In this document: positions 41,799-50,832 of the stretch, piece after piece
How positions within the stretch are numbered: the first letter of the stretch is position 1
Layout of the letters: the number at the start of each line of letters is the position of its first letter
NCBI GenBank assembly: GCA_964631865.1
Contig: CAZWAK010000017.1
Location: 1 to 64,000, forward strand
DNA from: JAFDVL01 sp964631865
Lineage (GTDB): Bacteria; Acidobacteriota; Blastocatellia; RBC074
Direction: 5' to 3'
Length of the DNA stretch: 64,000 nucleotides
The notes under the pieces: model-generated
The model's input: the letters and a program-made list of their open reading frames with translations, nothing else
Databases searched by the model: none
Told to the model about the DNA's origin: nothing
Program-made: the position numbers and the translations under genes

Positions 41799-42173
41799 AT
41801 GCAGTTGGAAATTCGTGCCCGCAAGCTGGGCAGCATCGTCATTCTGGATTTGATCGGCAAGATCACGATTGGCGAGGGCAGCAACAAATTGCGCGATGAG
41901 GTCAATCGCCTCCTGGAAATCGGCGAAAAAGAAATCATCCTCAATTTTGAACGGGCAACTTACCTGGACAGTTCCGGCATCGGCGAATTGATTTCGCGGC
42001 ACACCACGACCAAGAATCAAGGTGGGCATCTCAAATTGCTCAAGCTGCCGCGCAAGATCAAAGACCTGCTGACCGTCACGCGCCTCTTGCCCGTATTCGA
42101 GACCTTTGACGACGAAGAGGACGCGCTGCTGAGCTTCGGCATCCTCGGCGCGGTTCCCAACCACCATGGTTAA
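41799..42173 (+). CDS. RsbV-like anti-sigma factor antagonist (STAS domain)
   Basis: A 124-residue STAS protein. LDSSGIGELISRHTTTK contains the phospho-accepting serine (LDSSG) used by RsbV/SpoIIAA proteins. It starts 2 nt after the RsbW-like gene and overlaps the next gene by 8 bp. When dephosphorylated it should bind the kinase and release its partner. The output is unknown; no sigma factor lies next to it. Confidence 0.92.
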   Translation: MQLEIRARKLGSIVILDLIGKITIGEGSNKLRDEVNRLLEIGEKEIILNFERATYLDSSGIGELISRHTTTKNQGGHLKLLKLPRKIKDLLTVTRLLPVFETFDDEEDALLSFGILGAVPNHHG

Positions 42174-42879
42174 CTGGCGTGCCATCCTGCTGATCTACGA
42201 CCAACTCCACGTTCGGCTGCCGCGCGGATGGTTTTCCAAAACAACGTTTCAGGCACAACTCTCCGCCGACGAAATCGCCACCGCGCTTGCATCGTTCGCA
42301 CGCTTTCCCGCGCTGGCCGAAGAATGCTCGCACGGCGAAGTGACCCTCGAAATAGAAGTCTCGCGCATTGCGCGCCCGCTCGACTCTTTGACCGAGATGG
42401 GCGCGCGGCGGTACTGGCCTGCGCCGACCGACACGAACCCCGAATTGGATGAATTCGTATTGCCCGGCACGTACGATTCGGTCTTTGTGCTGTGGCCGCA
42501 GAACAATTGGCAAACCGGTGCTTCCGTTCCGTCCGGCGGCTGGGGCTTGGGGATGGGCGCGAGCGATTGGTCGAACGGCGCGACGTATGCGACGGTGGCC
42601 AATGCACCAACAGAAGCCTGGTTGCGTCCGAAGCTGGGCGAAGTCTGGCTGCACGAATGGTTGCACGGCGTGTGCCATCACTTCGCGCAGCAAGGCTACG
42701 TGATGCCCGATGGCGATGCGGACGGCGGCGGACGACACGGCTATGTGCAATCGGACGAAACCGGCTGGTGCGCGTTCTATCAGGATTTGATGACCGGCCA
42801 GGTGATGTCGGGCGGACAAGCAACGGGCATCCCGGCAGAAGCGTGGCGCACCGGTTCACTACTCTCATCAGCACTATGA
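42166..42879 (+). CDS. Putative HExxH metalloprotein coupled to the partner-switch genes
   Basis: A 237-residue protein without signal peptide. LHEWLHGVCHHFAQQGY (about 164-180) contains HEWLH, a HExxH zinc site with further histidines 4-5 residues on. Residues 110-140 are rich in Gly/Trp (SVPSGGWGLGMGASDW), and GRHGYVQSDETGWCAFYQD follows the zinc site. I recognise no family by name. The start overlaps the STAS gene by 8 bp and its stop overlaps the next ATG, so four genes are translationally linked. Peptidase activity is an inference from the motif alone; a single-stranded GWY-rich binding protein is an alternative. Confidence 0.7.
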   Translation: MVNWRAILLIYDQLHVRLPRGWFSKTTFQAQLSADEIATALASFARFPALAEECSHGEVTLEIEVSRIARPLDSLTEMGARRYWPAPTDTNPELDEFVLPGTYDSVFVLWPQNNWQTGASVPSGGWGLGMGASDWSNGATYATVANAPTEAWLRPKLGEVWLHEWLHGVCHHFAQQGYVMPDGDADGGGRHGYVQSDETGWCAFYQDLMTGQVMSGGQATGIPAEAWRTGSLLSSAL

Positions 42880-43877
42880 AAAAAATTGCTCTGTTTCTTC
42901 TGGTTGTGATTTCTTCCGTCGCCAACGGCCAAGCGCCCGCTTCCGGCGACGCGCTGTTGAGCGACGGGCAGATGCACGTCGTGCTGGTCGGCACGGGATC
43001 ACCGCTGACCGATGCGACGCGGGCGGCGGCTTGCACGGCGGTCATGGCCGGCGGCGAATTCGTGTTGATTGACACGGGGCCGGGATCGTGGCGCAAATTG
43101 ACGACGCTGAATTTGCCGCAACAAGCCGTCAGCGCCGTCTTGCTCACGCATTTTCATTCCGACCACATCGGCGATTTGGGCGAAACGACGACGATGAGTT
43201 GGGTGGCCGGGCGCACGAAGCCGCTCGAAGTGTATGGCCCGCCCGGCGTCGAAAAAGTGGTCGCAGGTTTTGCCCAGGCGTATGCGCTCGACGTGGAGTA
43301 TCGCGTGGCGCATCACGGCGAGAAATATTTGCCGCGCGCAGTGGCAGGCGCAGTGGCCAGAACAATCACGCTCAAAAAGCCTGACGAAGCTGCGCTTGTG
43401 TTCGAGCGCAACGGTTTGAAAATCACCGCGTTCCAAGTCGCGCACGACCCGGTCAAACCGGCCTACGGCTATCGTTTGGAATATCGCGGGCGCGTCGTCG
43501 TCATCAGCGGCGACACGGCGAAAAGCCCGAACCTCGCCCAGCACGCGACGGGCGCAGATTTGTTGATTCACGATGTCCTGGCGAAAAATTTGATCGAACT
43601 CGGCGCGAATAATTTTGAGCGCAGCGGACAAGCACGTCGTGCCGCGATGGCGCGCGACATCGTGACCTATCACGCCAGCCCAACGGAAGTCGCAGCTATC
43701 GCCGCTGCGGCGAATGTCGAAACCCTCGTCTTCACACATCTCGTGCCTCCACCCGCGACCCCTCTGGTCGAACAAGCCTTCACACAAGGCGTCAGCGAAC
43801 TCTTCAAAGGCAAAGTGGTGCTGGGGAAAGATGGCTTGCGCTTCGACCTGACGCCGAAAACCAGCGAACCCAAATAA
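42876..43877 (+). CDS. Exported metallo-beta-lactamase-fold hydrolase
   Basis: A 333-residue protein starting MKKIALFLLVVISSVANGQ, a signal peptide. LLTHFHSDHIGDLGE is the HxHxDH zinc motif, followed by a second ligand set (GHxxG-like CxxxF absent; VISGDTAKSPNLAQH and VFTHLVPPP). The layout resembles the RNase Z/AtsA branch of the fold, but with export. It overlaps the HExxH gene stop (ATGA). The substrate cannot be inferred. Confidence 0.88.
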   Translation: MKKIALFLLVVISSVANGQAPASGDALLSDGQMHVVLVGTGSPLTDATRAAACTAVMAGGEFVLIDTGPGSWRKLTTLNLPQQAVSAVLLTHFHSDHIGDLGETTTMSWVAGRTKPLEVYGPPGVEKVVAGFAQAYALDVEYRVAHHGEKYLPRAVAGAVARTITLKKPDEAALVFERNGLKITAFQVAHDPVKPAYGYRLEYRGRVVVISGDTAKSPNLAQHATGADLLIHDVLAKNLIELGANNFERSGQARRAAMARDIVTYHASPTEVAAIAAAANVETLVFTHLVPPPATPLVEQAFTQGVSELFKGKVVLGKDGLRFDLTPKTSEPK

Positions 43878-44011
43878 ATTTCGCGCCTGCCACAAATTTC
43901 GTGTCCCTTTCCTCACGCAAAAACCGCTAATACAAGTGGAGAGAGAGGGAGTATCAAAAAATTCAGGGACAGCCAAACCATGCGGCTCCCGGCTTATCAG
44001 GAGGAATTGTC

Positions 44012-46423
44012 ATGCCGACACGCAATGCGAACTCAATCACAAAACAAATTGCCGCCGTTTTCTTTTGCGCCATCACCGCGTTCATCCCCGCCGTGCCGCC
44101 CGTCGTGGCGGTGGCGCAAACGCAAACGCGGCAAGTCGTCCAACGCAGCGCCCGCGCCGAAGTGGCCTTTGCCGAATTGATTGACAAAGCGCAATCGGAA
44201 GGCTCGGTGCGCGTCATCGTCGGTTTGCGTCACGACACGCGCGCCGCCGCGTCCGCGACCAACGAAGCGCAGGCGCTGCAACAAGAGCACGTGGCGGTTG
44301 AGCAGGCGCAGGACAATTTGTTGGAACAAATGGATGGCCAGCGCGTCGAAAGCGTCAAGCGGTTTCACTTCATTCCGTTTGTGGCAATGAAGACCGACAC
44401 GGCAGGACTGCAATTTTTGCAAACATCTGCCAGCGTCCTCAGCATTGAAGAAGACGATTCCGCTCCGCCGTCCTTAGCCAAAAGCGTGCCTGCTGTGGGC
44501 GCTCCGGCGGCCTGGGCGAGTGGGTACACCGGAGCCGGGCAAGCCGTAGCAATTCTTGATACCGGCGTAGACAAAACGCACCCGTTTCTCGCGGGCAAAG
44601 TCGTCGCCGAAGGTTGCTATTCGACGACCGACGCAAGCAGCAACATTTTTTCTACCTGTCCGGGCGGAGTTCCCGCTTCAACGGAACCCGGCTCTGGTGT
44701 GAATTGTCCGAGCGGTTGCAGTCACGGCACACACGTCGCAGGCATCGCGGCGGGCAAGGGCGACACCTCGTCCGGCGTGGCCAAAGAAGCGAACCTCATC
44801 GCCGTGCAAATTTTCTCGCGCTTTGAAAATACAGCGGACTGCGGTGGGGCCGCGCCGTGTTACCGCACCTTCCAATCCGATCAAATTCGCGGCTTGGAGC
44901 GCGTGCTGGAATTGAGCCAAACGCAGAAGATCGCCGCCGTCAATATGAGCCTCGGCAGCGGGCAATATATGTCCAACTGCGATGCGTTGCGCCCAGCGAC
45001 CAAAGCCGCGATTGACAACTTGCGCGCACGCGGAGTGGCCACGATTGTTTCTTCCGGCAACGGTTCAGCCACGAGCGGCATCAGCACGCCGGCCTGCATT
45101 TCCAGCGCGATCAGCGTTGGCTCCACGCTGCTCCAAACCGATCCCAACAACAACGTGACGGGCGAAAGCGTCGCCGGTTATTCCAACAGCAATGCTTACT
45201 TGAAAATCCTCGCGCCGGGCAGTGGGATTTTATCGTCCGTGCCGGGCGGTGGGTTCTCGACGTTCAGTGGCACTTCGATGGCCGCACCGCACGTCGCGGG
45301 CGCGTGGGCTGTGCTCAAATCGAAATACCCCAACGCCAGCGTGGACGAAATCCTCGCCGCTTTGACCAACTACGGTCTGCCGATTACCGACGCGCGCAAC
45401 AACATCACGAAGCCGCGTCTGCGCGTGAGCAGCGCACTCGGCGGCGTCGGGTGCAACTACAACCTCGCTGAGAACGCGCAAACCTTCTCCGTGCAAGGCG
45501 GCAGAGGCTCGGTCAATGTGGCAGCGAGCGGGCAGAGCAGTTGCGGCTGGAACGTCTTCAGCAACGTGGATTGGATCAAGGTGGATTCGGGCGAGAACGG
45601 CACGGGCAACGCGACCGTGAATTTCACCGTCGCCGCCTTAGACAGGGGCGCGCGCACCGGCACGCTGACCGTCGCCGGGCAAACCTTCACCGTCACACAA
45701 GGTGCCACGATGGCCGTTGTCTCCGCGGCGAGTTATGTCGGGACAGAGGCCGCGCGTGATTCGATTGTCAGCGCGTTTGGCGAAAAGCTGGCGACGGAAA
45801 TCAAAGCCGCTACGGGCACGACACTCCCGACAACATTGGCTGGCACGACTGTCCGCGTGCGCGACATCACGGGCATCGAACGTCTTGCGCCGCTGTTTTA
45901 CGTGTCGCCCACGCAGGTCAACTTCCAGATTCCGTCCGGCACTTCCATCGGCGATGCGATCATCACGATCACGAGCGGCGATGGCAGCGGTTCGTTGCAA
46001 GCGATGGCCATTGCTTCGGTATTCCCCGCTATGTTCTCGGCGGACGCGACGGGCAAAGGCTTCGCCGCCGCGCACGTCCAGCGCATTCAGAACGGCCAAA
46101 CGTTGGGCTACGAACAAGTGGCGCGCTTCGATTCGCTGCTCGGCAGAATCGTCGCCGTGCCGATTGAATTCAAAGCCGGGCAGGAACTGCATCTCGGTTT
46201 GTACGGCAGCGGTCTGCGCTATCGCACGTCGGTGAACAACGTGAAAGCGCGCATCGGCACGCTCGAATTGCCGGTGCAATTTGCTGGCTCGCAGAACACG
46301 TTCGTTGGTTTGGATCAAGTGAATGTGTTGTTGTCGCCCAGTCTGAGCGGCGCGGGCGAAGTGGAGGTGACGTTGATCGTGGACGGCAAAGCGACGAACA
46401 CGTTGAAGCTGCATTTCCGCTAA
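44012..46423 (+). CDS. Secreted subtilisin-like protease with BACON and Solibacter C-terminal domains
   Basis: An 803-residue S8 peptidase. A signal peptide and an I9-like prodomain precede the catalytic triad D183 (ILDTGVD), H238 (CSHGTHVAG) and S422 (SGTSMAAPHVAG). After about 485 a BACON-like domain (CGWNVFSNVDWIKVDSG, TLTVAGQTFTVTQ) follows, and from about 570 to the end a TIGR03437-type domain, common in Solibacter and relatives (SAASYVG, VNFQIPSGTSIGDA, GLDQVNVLL). Secretion and a role in extracellular proteolysis are expected. A strong AGGAGG site precedes the ATG. A rho-independent terminator follows. Confidence 0.93.
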   Translation: MPTRNANSITKQIAAVFFCAITAFIPAVPPVVAVAQTQTRQVVQRSARAEVAFAELIDKAQSEGSVRVIVGLRHDTRAAASATNEAQALQQEHVAVEQAQDNLLEQMDGQRVESVKRFHFIPFVAMKTDTAGLQFLQTSASVLSIEEDDSAPPSLAKSVPAVGAPAAWASGYTGAGQAVAILDTGVDKTHPFLAGKVVAEGCYSTTDASSNIFSTCPGGVPASTEPGSGVNCPSGCSHGTHVAGIAAGKGDTSSGVAKEANLIAVQIFSRFENTADCGGAAPCYRTFQSDQIRGLERVLELSQTQKIAAVNMSLGSGQYMSNCDALRPATKAAIDNLRARGVATIVSSGNGSATSGISTPACISSAISVGSTLLQTDPNNNVTGESVAGYSNSNAYLKILAPGSGILSSVPGGGFSTFSGTSMAAPHVAGAWAVLKSKYPNASVDEILAALTNYGLPITDARNNITKPRLRVSSALGGVGCNYNLAENAQTFSVQGGRGSVNVAASGQSSCGWNVFSNVDWIKVDSGENGTGNATVNFTVAALDRGARTGTLTVAGQTFTVTQGATMAVVSAASYVGTEAARDSIVSAFGEKLATEIKAATGTTLPTTLAGTTVRVRDITGIERLAPLFYVSPTQVNFQIPSGTSIGDAIITITSGDGSGSLQAMAIASVFPAMFSADATGKGFAAAHVQRIQNGQTLGYEQVARFDSLLGRIVAVPIEFKAGQELHLGLYGSGLRYRTSVNNVKARIGTLELPVQFAGSQNTFVGLDQVNVLLSPSLSGAGEVEVTLIVDGKATNTLKLHFR

Positions 46424-46444
46424 ATTGCGAAGCACGCTACATCG

Positions 46445-46478
46445 AAAGGCGGTTGTCGTTTCTCGGCAGCCGCCTTTT
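46445..46478. terminator. Bidirectional rho-independent terminator
   Basis: A 14-bp stem (AAAGGCGG...CCGCCTTT with two G-U-type mismatches) around a TTTCT loop, ending in TTTTG. It lies between the convergent subtilisin and purine permease genes and can serve both. Confidence 0.75.
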
Positions 46479-46480
46479 GT

Positions 46481-47812
46481 TCATTCGCCGCTCAAATAGG
46501 CATAGCGCAACACAAACACCACCGCCAACACATAAACCAATGGCGACACCTCGCGCCCACGTCCGGTCAATAATTTGAGCAATGGGTAAAAAATAAAGCC
46601 CAGCGCCAGCCCATTCGCTATGGAAAACGTCAACGGCATCGCCAGCATCGTCAGCAATGCCGGAATCGCTTCGGTCAAATCGTCCCAGCGAATCGCCGTC
46701 ACTGACCGCATCATCAACGCCCCGACCACAATCAACGCCGGAGCCGTCGCAATTGCTGGAATGATGCCTGCAATCGGCGACAAAAACGCGGCGAGCAAAA
46801 ACAGCATTGCCACCGTCACGGCGACTAATCCGGTACGTCCGCCTTCGCTCACGCCGGTCGCGCTTTCGATGTAGGTCACAACCGTTGATGTACCGAACAA
46901 CGCGCCCACCATTGTCGCAATCGAATCACACAGCAACGCGCGATTGATGCGCGGCAAGCGGCCATCGCTGTCCAGATAGCCTGCCTGCTGTGCCAAGCCC
47001 ATCATCGAGCCGATGCAATCGAACATGTCCACGAACAGAAACACAAACACGACATCCAACAAACCAATACTCAACGCGCCGCGAATATTCAATTGCAAAA
47101 ATGTCTCGCGCCAGGTGGGAATCTCAATCACATTCGTCGGCAGCTTCGCCAAACCAAACGCGATGGCGGCAATCGTGACAACAAAGATGCCAATGATGAT
47201 TGCCGTCTTGAAGCCACGCGCCATCAATGCGCCCGTGATGACCAAGCCCAGCATCGCCAGCAACACCGGCTTGGAAACCACATGCCCCAGCGTCACGAAC
47301 GTTGCCGGTGACGCGACGATCACGCCTGCATTTTTCAGCCCGATGAACGCGATGAATAACCCGATGCCGCACGCGACCGCTGTTTTCAACGTCATCGGAA
47401 TCGCATCCACTATCAACGCCCGCACGCGCACCAACGTGAGCAGCAAAAACACGACGCCCGACAAAAATACCGCACCCAACGCCACGCGCCAATCGTGCTT
47501 CAGCCCCAGCACGACCGTGTACGTGAAATACGCATTCAGCCCCATCCCCGGCGCGAGCGCGAACGGATAATTCGCCAGCAGTCCCATCAACAACGATCCC
47601 ATCGCCGCCGCGATGCACGTCGCAAACAACGCCCCCGAAAACGGCACGCCCGCTTCCTTCAAAATCGAAGGATTCACGAAGATGATGTACGCCATCGTCA
47701 GAAACGTCGTGACGCCTGCGGCCAATTCGGAACGAATCGTGACGCGATGTTCGGTAAGCTTGAATTGCTGATCCAGCGCGCGAAAGATGATGGAAGGGGC
47801 AGCGACAGTCAT
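46481..47812 (-). CDS. NCS2 purine permease, AzgA-like
   Basis: A 443-residue transporter started at MTVAAPSIIF (47812); the 12 codons upstream run into the tRNA-Arg gene and are not credible. The conserved N-terminus FKLTEHRVTIRSELAAGVTTFLTMAYIIFVNPSIL, the GMGLNAYFTY segment and about 12-14 hydrophobic helices match the AzgA/GhxP adenine or guanine-hypoxanthine permeases. It is followed on the same strand by tRNA-Arg, apt and acylphosphatase, so uptake and salvage of purine bases is a likely joint function. Confidence 0.9.
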   Translation of the reverse strand: MTVAAPSIIFRALDQQFKLTEHRVTIRSELAAGVTTFLTMAYIIFVNPSILKEAGVPFSGALFATCIAAAMGSLLMGLLANYPFALAPGMGLNAYFTYTVVLGLKHDWRVALGAVFLSGVVFLLLTLVRVRALIVDAIPMTLKTAVACGIGLFIAFIGLKNAGVIVASPATFVTLGHVVSKPVLLAMLGLVITGALMARGFKTAIIIGIFVVTIAAIAFGLAKLPTNVIEIPTWRETFLQLNIRGALSIGLLDVVFVFLFVDMFDCIGSMMGLAQQAGYLDSDGRLPRINRALLCDSIATMVGALFGTSTVVTYIESATGVSEGGRTGLVAVTVAMLFLLAAFLSPIAGIIPAIATAPALIVVGALMMRSVTAIRWDDLTEAIPALLTMLAMPLTFSIANGLALGFIFYPLLKLLTGRGREVSPLVYVLAVVFVLRYAYLSGE

Positions 47813-47824
47813 GGAAGGAGTGAA

Positions 47825-47897
47825 TGCCCTCGGTTGGACTCGAACCAACAGCCACTCGCTTAGGAGGCGAGCGTTCTATCCCTTGAACTACGAGGGC
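47825..47897 (-). tRNA. tRNA-Arg (anticodon CCU)
   Basis: A 73-nt minus-strand tRNA: acceptor GCCCTCG pairs with CGAGGGC, discriminator A, T-arm GTTGG-TTCGAGT-CCAAC, anticodon stem CTCGC/GCGAG around the loop CTCCTAA, giving anticodon CCU for the AGG codon. The 3' CCA is not encoded. It lies between the permease and apt genes. Confidence 0.95.
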
Positions 47898-47909
47898 AAA
47901 GTAAGCTGA

Positions 47910-48446
47910 CTAGGATTGGTATTTTAGCAGCGAGAAGACATCGTAACCAACCAACTTCTCGCGCCCCGGCAAAAATTCCAACTCCACAATAAACGCCAAG
48001 CCCGTCACATTGCCGCCGAGCTTTTCGACCAATTGCGTCACGGCTTGCGCAGTTCCGCCCGTTGCCAACAGATCGTCTACGATCAAAACGTTGTGTCCTG
48101 CCTCAACCGCGTCTTTGTGAATTTCCAACGTGTCGCTGCCGTATTCGAGTTCGTAGCTGTGGCTCTCGACTTCGGCGGGCAATTTCCTCGGTTTGCGCAC
48201 GGGCACGAAGCCTGCGCCCAAGTGATACGCGAGCGCAGGCGCGAAGATAAAGCCGCGCGATTCGATGCCGATGACGGTGTCAATCTTGCGTCCGCGATAT
48301 TGATCTATCAAGCGATCAATCACCGCGCGCAAACCGCTCGCGTCTTTGAGCAGCGTCGTGATGTCGTAAAACAAAATGCCGGGTTTCGGAAAGTCCGGGA
48401 CTTCGCGGATGAGCTGTTTGAGTTCGAGTTCTGCGGAAGTAGACAT
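47910..48446 (-). CDS. apt: Adenine phosphoribosyltransferase
   Basis: A 178-residue phosphoribosyltransferase turning adenine and PRPP into AMP. FPKPGILFYDITTLLKD at the start and the PRPP loop VLIVDDLLATGGTA are intact, with GIESRGFIFAPALAYHLGAGF in the middle. Length is typical. It sits beside the purine permease, tRNA-Arg and acylphosphatase, fitting purine salvage. Confidence 0.96.
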   Translation of the reverse strand: MSTSAELELKQLIREVPDFPKPGILFYDITTLLKDASGLRAVIDRLIDQYRGRKIDTVIGIESRGFIFAPALAYHLGAGFVPVRKPRKLPAEVESHSYELEYGSDTLEIHKDAVEAGHNVLIVDDLLATGGTAQAVTQLVEKLGGNVTGLAFIVELEFLPGREKLVGYDVFSLLKYQS

Positions 48447-48461
48447 GCAAAAAATTCCTTT

Positions 48462-48734
48462 TCAATAATCAATTCTAAAATCTACAAAGCGCCCGGTGAC
48501 GGGCAAATCTATTTCATCCAGGCTGCTGACGGTAGCGAAGATCGGCCCCGTCGCCAAATCCATTTTGAATTGTTCCATCGCGTCACGGTCGCCCTCGGCC
48601 AGGACTTCGACTGTGCCGCCGGGCAGGTTTTTGACCGTGCCTTTGACCTGATGCCGAGCGGCGGCGCGCAAGGCGAAATAGCGAAAGCCAACGCCCTGCA
48701 CTTCGCCAGCAATAAGAAATCGTCGCGCAACCAT
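48462..48734 (-). CDS. acyP: Acylphosphatase
   Basis: A 90-residue enzyme that hydrolyses acyl phosphates. GEVQGVGFRYFALRAA with the catalytic arginine and VKNLPGGTVEVLAEGD with the catalytic asparagine are both intact, and the length is standard. It is upstream of apt on the same strand. Confidence 0.95.
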   Translation of the reverse strand: MVARRFLIAGEVQGVGFRYFALRAAARHQVKGTVKNLPGGTVEVLAEGDRDAMEQFKMDLATGPIFATVSSLDEIDLPVTGRFVDFRIDY

Positions 48735-48813
48735 AATGATTCGTGTCGAAGGGGTTGAATCAAAGGCGGTCAGCTTAGCCGTTGAGAACGGAGCCTGTCA
48801 AACGGCGGCGGGC

Positions 48814-48842
48814 TTGGCGCGGCTGCGAGTTTGCGGTACATT
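48814..48842 (+). promoter_or_regulatory. Promoter candidate for the creatininase-like gene
   Basis: TTGGCG at 48814-48819, a 17-bp spacer and TACATT at 48837-48842, each matching four of six consensus positions; the gene ATG is at 48876. Confidence 0.45.
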
Positions 48843-48875
48843 CCAGACGTCTTGAACCCCACACGAGGTCACGTT

Positions 48876-49712
48876 ATGAAAATCATCGCACTGCTTGCCG
48901 TCGTGCTTGTCCTGAATTCCTTTGCGCTCGCGCAAAACGCCTCCGCGCGACAACCCGACGACATCGTTTCGACGCGCGAGATGGAGCGCATCAATTGGAT
49001 GGAGTTCAAAGAGGTCGTCCCGGCGAAAATCAATACCGTGCTGTTGCCGACTGGCACGCTCGAACCGCACGGCGTCGTCAATAACGGCGCGGATAACACG
49101 GCCCCATTTGCGCTTGCGAAACATATTGCCAAGCGCGTGAATGCGATGATTGCGCCGACCTTGCCGTACGGCATCACGGGCAGCCTGGAAGCCTATCCCG
49201 GCGCGTTCACGATTTCCGAAGAAGCGTATCGCCCGTTTGTCAAACAACTGCTCGAAGGCTTGGCGAAGAACGGCTTTCGCAACATCGTGATCGTCAACGG
49301 ACACGGCGGCGGCCAGACAGCCGTGCTGCAATCCATTGCCGCCGAAGTTTCCAAAGAAAAGAAAATTCGCGCGCTCGTCGTCAATTGGTGGAGCTATTGT
49401 TCCGACATCACGAAAGAAGTCTTTGGTGAAGACGGTGGGCACGCGGGCTGGAACGAAACCGCGTTCATTCAAGCGATAGACAAAACGCTGGTTCATCCCG
49501 AAAAGTACAAAGACGAAATGGCGACCGCGAACCCTGCGCCCGGCACTTGGGCGGCCTATCCGTCGCCGTCTTCGATTGGGTTGTATCAACCGGGACAAGG
49601 CTATCCGAAATTCGATCAGAAAAAAGCCGATGAATACTTTGCGAAAGTGACGGACAAGGTCGCCAAGCTGATTCAGGAAATTATCGCCAAGTGGAATTTG
49701 GCCGGATTGTAA
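48876..49712 (+). CDS. Exported creatininase-family amidohydrolase
   Basis: A 278-residue protein with a signal peptide (MKIIALLAVVLVLNSFALAQ). TVLLPTGTLEPHG, ADNTAPFALAKHIA and NIVIVNGHGGGQTAVLQ carry the metal-binding His/Glu/Asp residues of the creatininase family. Family members open cyclic amides (creatinine, formamidopyrimidines, lactam bonds in cofactor precursors). Export is unusual for creatinine or mycofactocin-type enzymes. It is the first of three consecutive exported hydrolase genes. The substrate is unknown. Confidence 0.9.
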   Translation: MKIIALLAVVLVLNSFALAQNASARQPDDIVSTREMERINWMEFKEVVPAKINTVLLPTGTLEPHGVVNNGADNTAPFALAKHIAKRVNAMIAPTLPYGITGSLEAYPGAFTISEEAYRPFVKQLLEGLAKNGFRNIVIVNGHGGGQTAVLQSIAAEVSKEKKIRALVVNWWSYCSDITKEVFGEDGGHAGWNETAFIQAIDKTLVHPEKYKDEMATANPAPGTWAAYPSPSSIGLYQPGQGYPKFDQKKADEYFAKVTDKVAKLIQEIIAKWNLAGL

Positions 49713-49715
49713 TTC

Positions 49716-49832
49716 GCATTCTGCATTCTCCATTCTCAACTCTCTATTCTTTTTCCAGAGAAAGACAAGCCCCACACTCTCTTGGTAAAAGAATGAAGAA
49801 TGAAGAGTTGAGAATGGAGAATTCTGAGACGG
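49716..49832. repeat. Inverted heptamer block between the creatininase and MBL genes
   Basis: CATTCTG, CATTCTC (twice), AACTCTC and TATTCTT on the left; on the right strand AATTCTC, CATTCTC, AACTCTT and CATTCTT (twice). Word order mirrors across the centre. The block ends 9 bp before the MBL gene ATG. Confidence 0.85.
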
Positions 49833-49840
49833 AGGTACTA

Positions 49841-50821
49841 ATGAAATTCTGTTTGACCGCAATCGTGCTGGCAATTTTGACATTGCTGCTGTCCCCTGTC
49901 ACGGCGCAAAAACAAGCGCCCAAGATGGTGCAATCATTGCGCGTCCAAGTGCTTTCGACGATGTTGACGGGCGGTACGGTCGGCATCGGCGAATGGGGCT
50001 TTGCGGCGTTGATTGAAGTGGATGGGCAGCGCATCCTCTTCGACACTGGCGCACGGCCTGAAACCGTGCTGAAGAATGTGCGCGAAATGAACATTGATTT
50101 GGCCAATGTCAAAGACGTGATTTTGAGCCACAACCATTCGGATCACACGATGGGGTTGTTGACGCTGCGGCGCGAGTTTGCGAAGACAAATCCAACCGCG
50201 TTGTCGCGCGCGCACGTCGGCAAAGGCATCTTCTGGAATCGGCCTGTGGGCAATGGCGAAGCGAATGTGATGGTGAAGATCAAGCCGGAGTACGAAGCGA
50301 CGGGCGGCACGTTTCTCGAATACAACGAGCCGAAAGAAATCCTGCCGGGCGTATGGCTGACCGGCCCCGTGCCGCGCGTGCATGCGGAACGCAACTGGAG
50401 CATGGGCGGAGTCAGCGGGCGCGTCAAAACGGCTGACGGTATTGTCGAAGATACTTTACCCGAAGACATGTCGCTCGTGGTTGTGACTGAGAAAGGCTTG
50501 GTCGTCGTGTCGGGTTGCGGTCACGCGGGCATCATCAACACGCTCGAACACGCGCGCAAGAACGTGCAAAACACCAATGTTTATGCGGCGCTCGGCGGCT
50601 TTCACTTGTTCGCATTGAACGACGAAAAGCTGGACTGGACGGCGAGCAAGTTGAAAGAATTCGGCCTCCAACAATTTCTCGGCGCGCATTGCACCGGCAT
50701 CGAAGCCGTCTATCGCCTTCGCCAACAAGCGGGTTTGGACCGGCAACGTTGCGTCGTCGGGGCAGTCGGCGCGTCGTTCGATCTGGCGAAGGGCATTGAC
50801 CCAACTGCATTGGCGCGCTAG
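49841..50821 (+). CDS. Exported metallo-beta-lactamase-fold protein (COG1237-like)
   Basis: A 326-residue protein with a signal peptide (MKFCLTAIVLAILTLLLSPV). ILFDTGARPETVLKNVREM, VILSHNHSDHTMGLL and VVVSGCGHAGIINTLEHA match the COG1237 metal-dependent hydrolases related to the pterin-benzenephosphate synthase group, which keeps the HxHxDH motif. A GGAGG site lies 6 bp before the ATG; the 50 codons upstream cross the repeat block. It is followed by an alpha/beta hydrolase gene 11 bp on. The substrate is unknown. Confidence 0.87.
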   Translation: MKFCLTAIVLAILTLLLSPVTAQKQAPKMVQSLRVQVLSTMLTGGTVGIGEWGFAALIEVDGQRILFDTGARPETVLKNVREMNIDLANVKDVILSHNHSDHTMGLLTLRREFAKTNPTALSRAHVGKGIFWNRPVGNGEANVMVKIKPEYEATGGTFLEYNEPKEILPGVWLTGPVPRVHAERNWSMGGVSGRVKTADGIVEDTLPEDMSLVVVTEKGLVVVSGCGHAGIINTLEHARKNVQNTNVYAALGGFHLFALNDEKLDWTASKLKEFGLQQFLGAHCTGIEAVYRLRQQAGLDRQRCVVGAVGASFDLAKGIDPTALAR

Positions 50822-50832
50822 GAATAACGACT

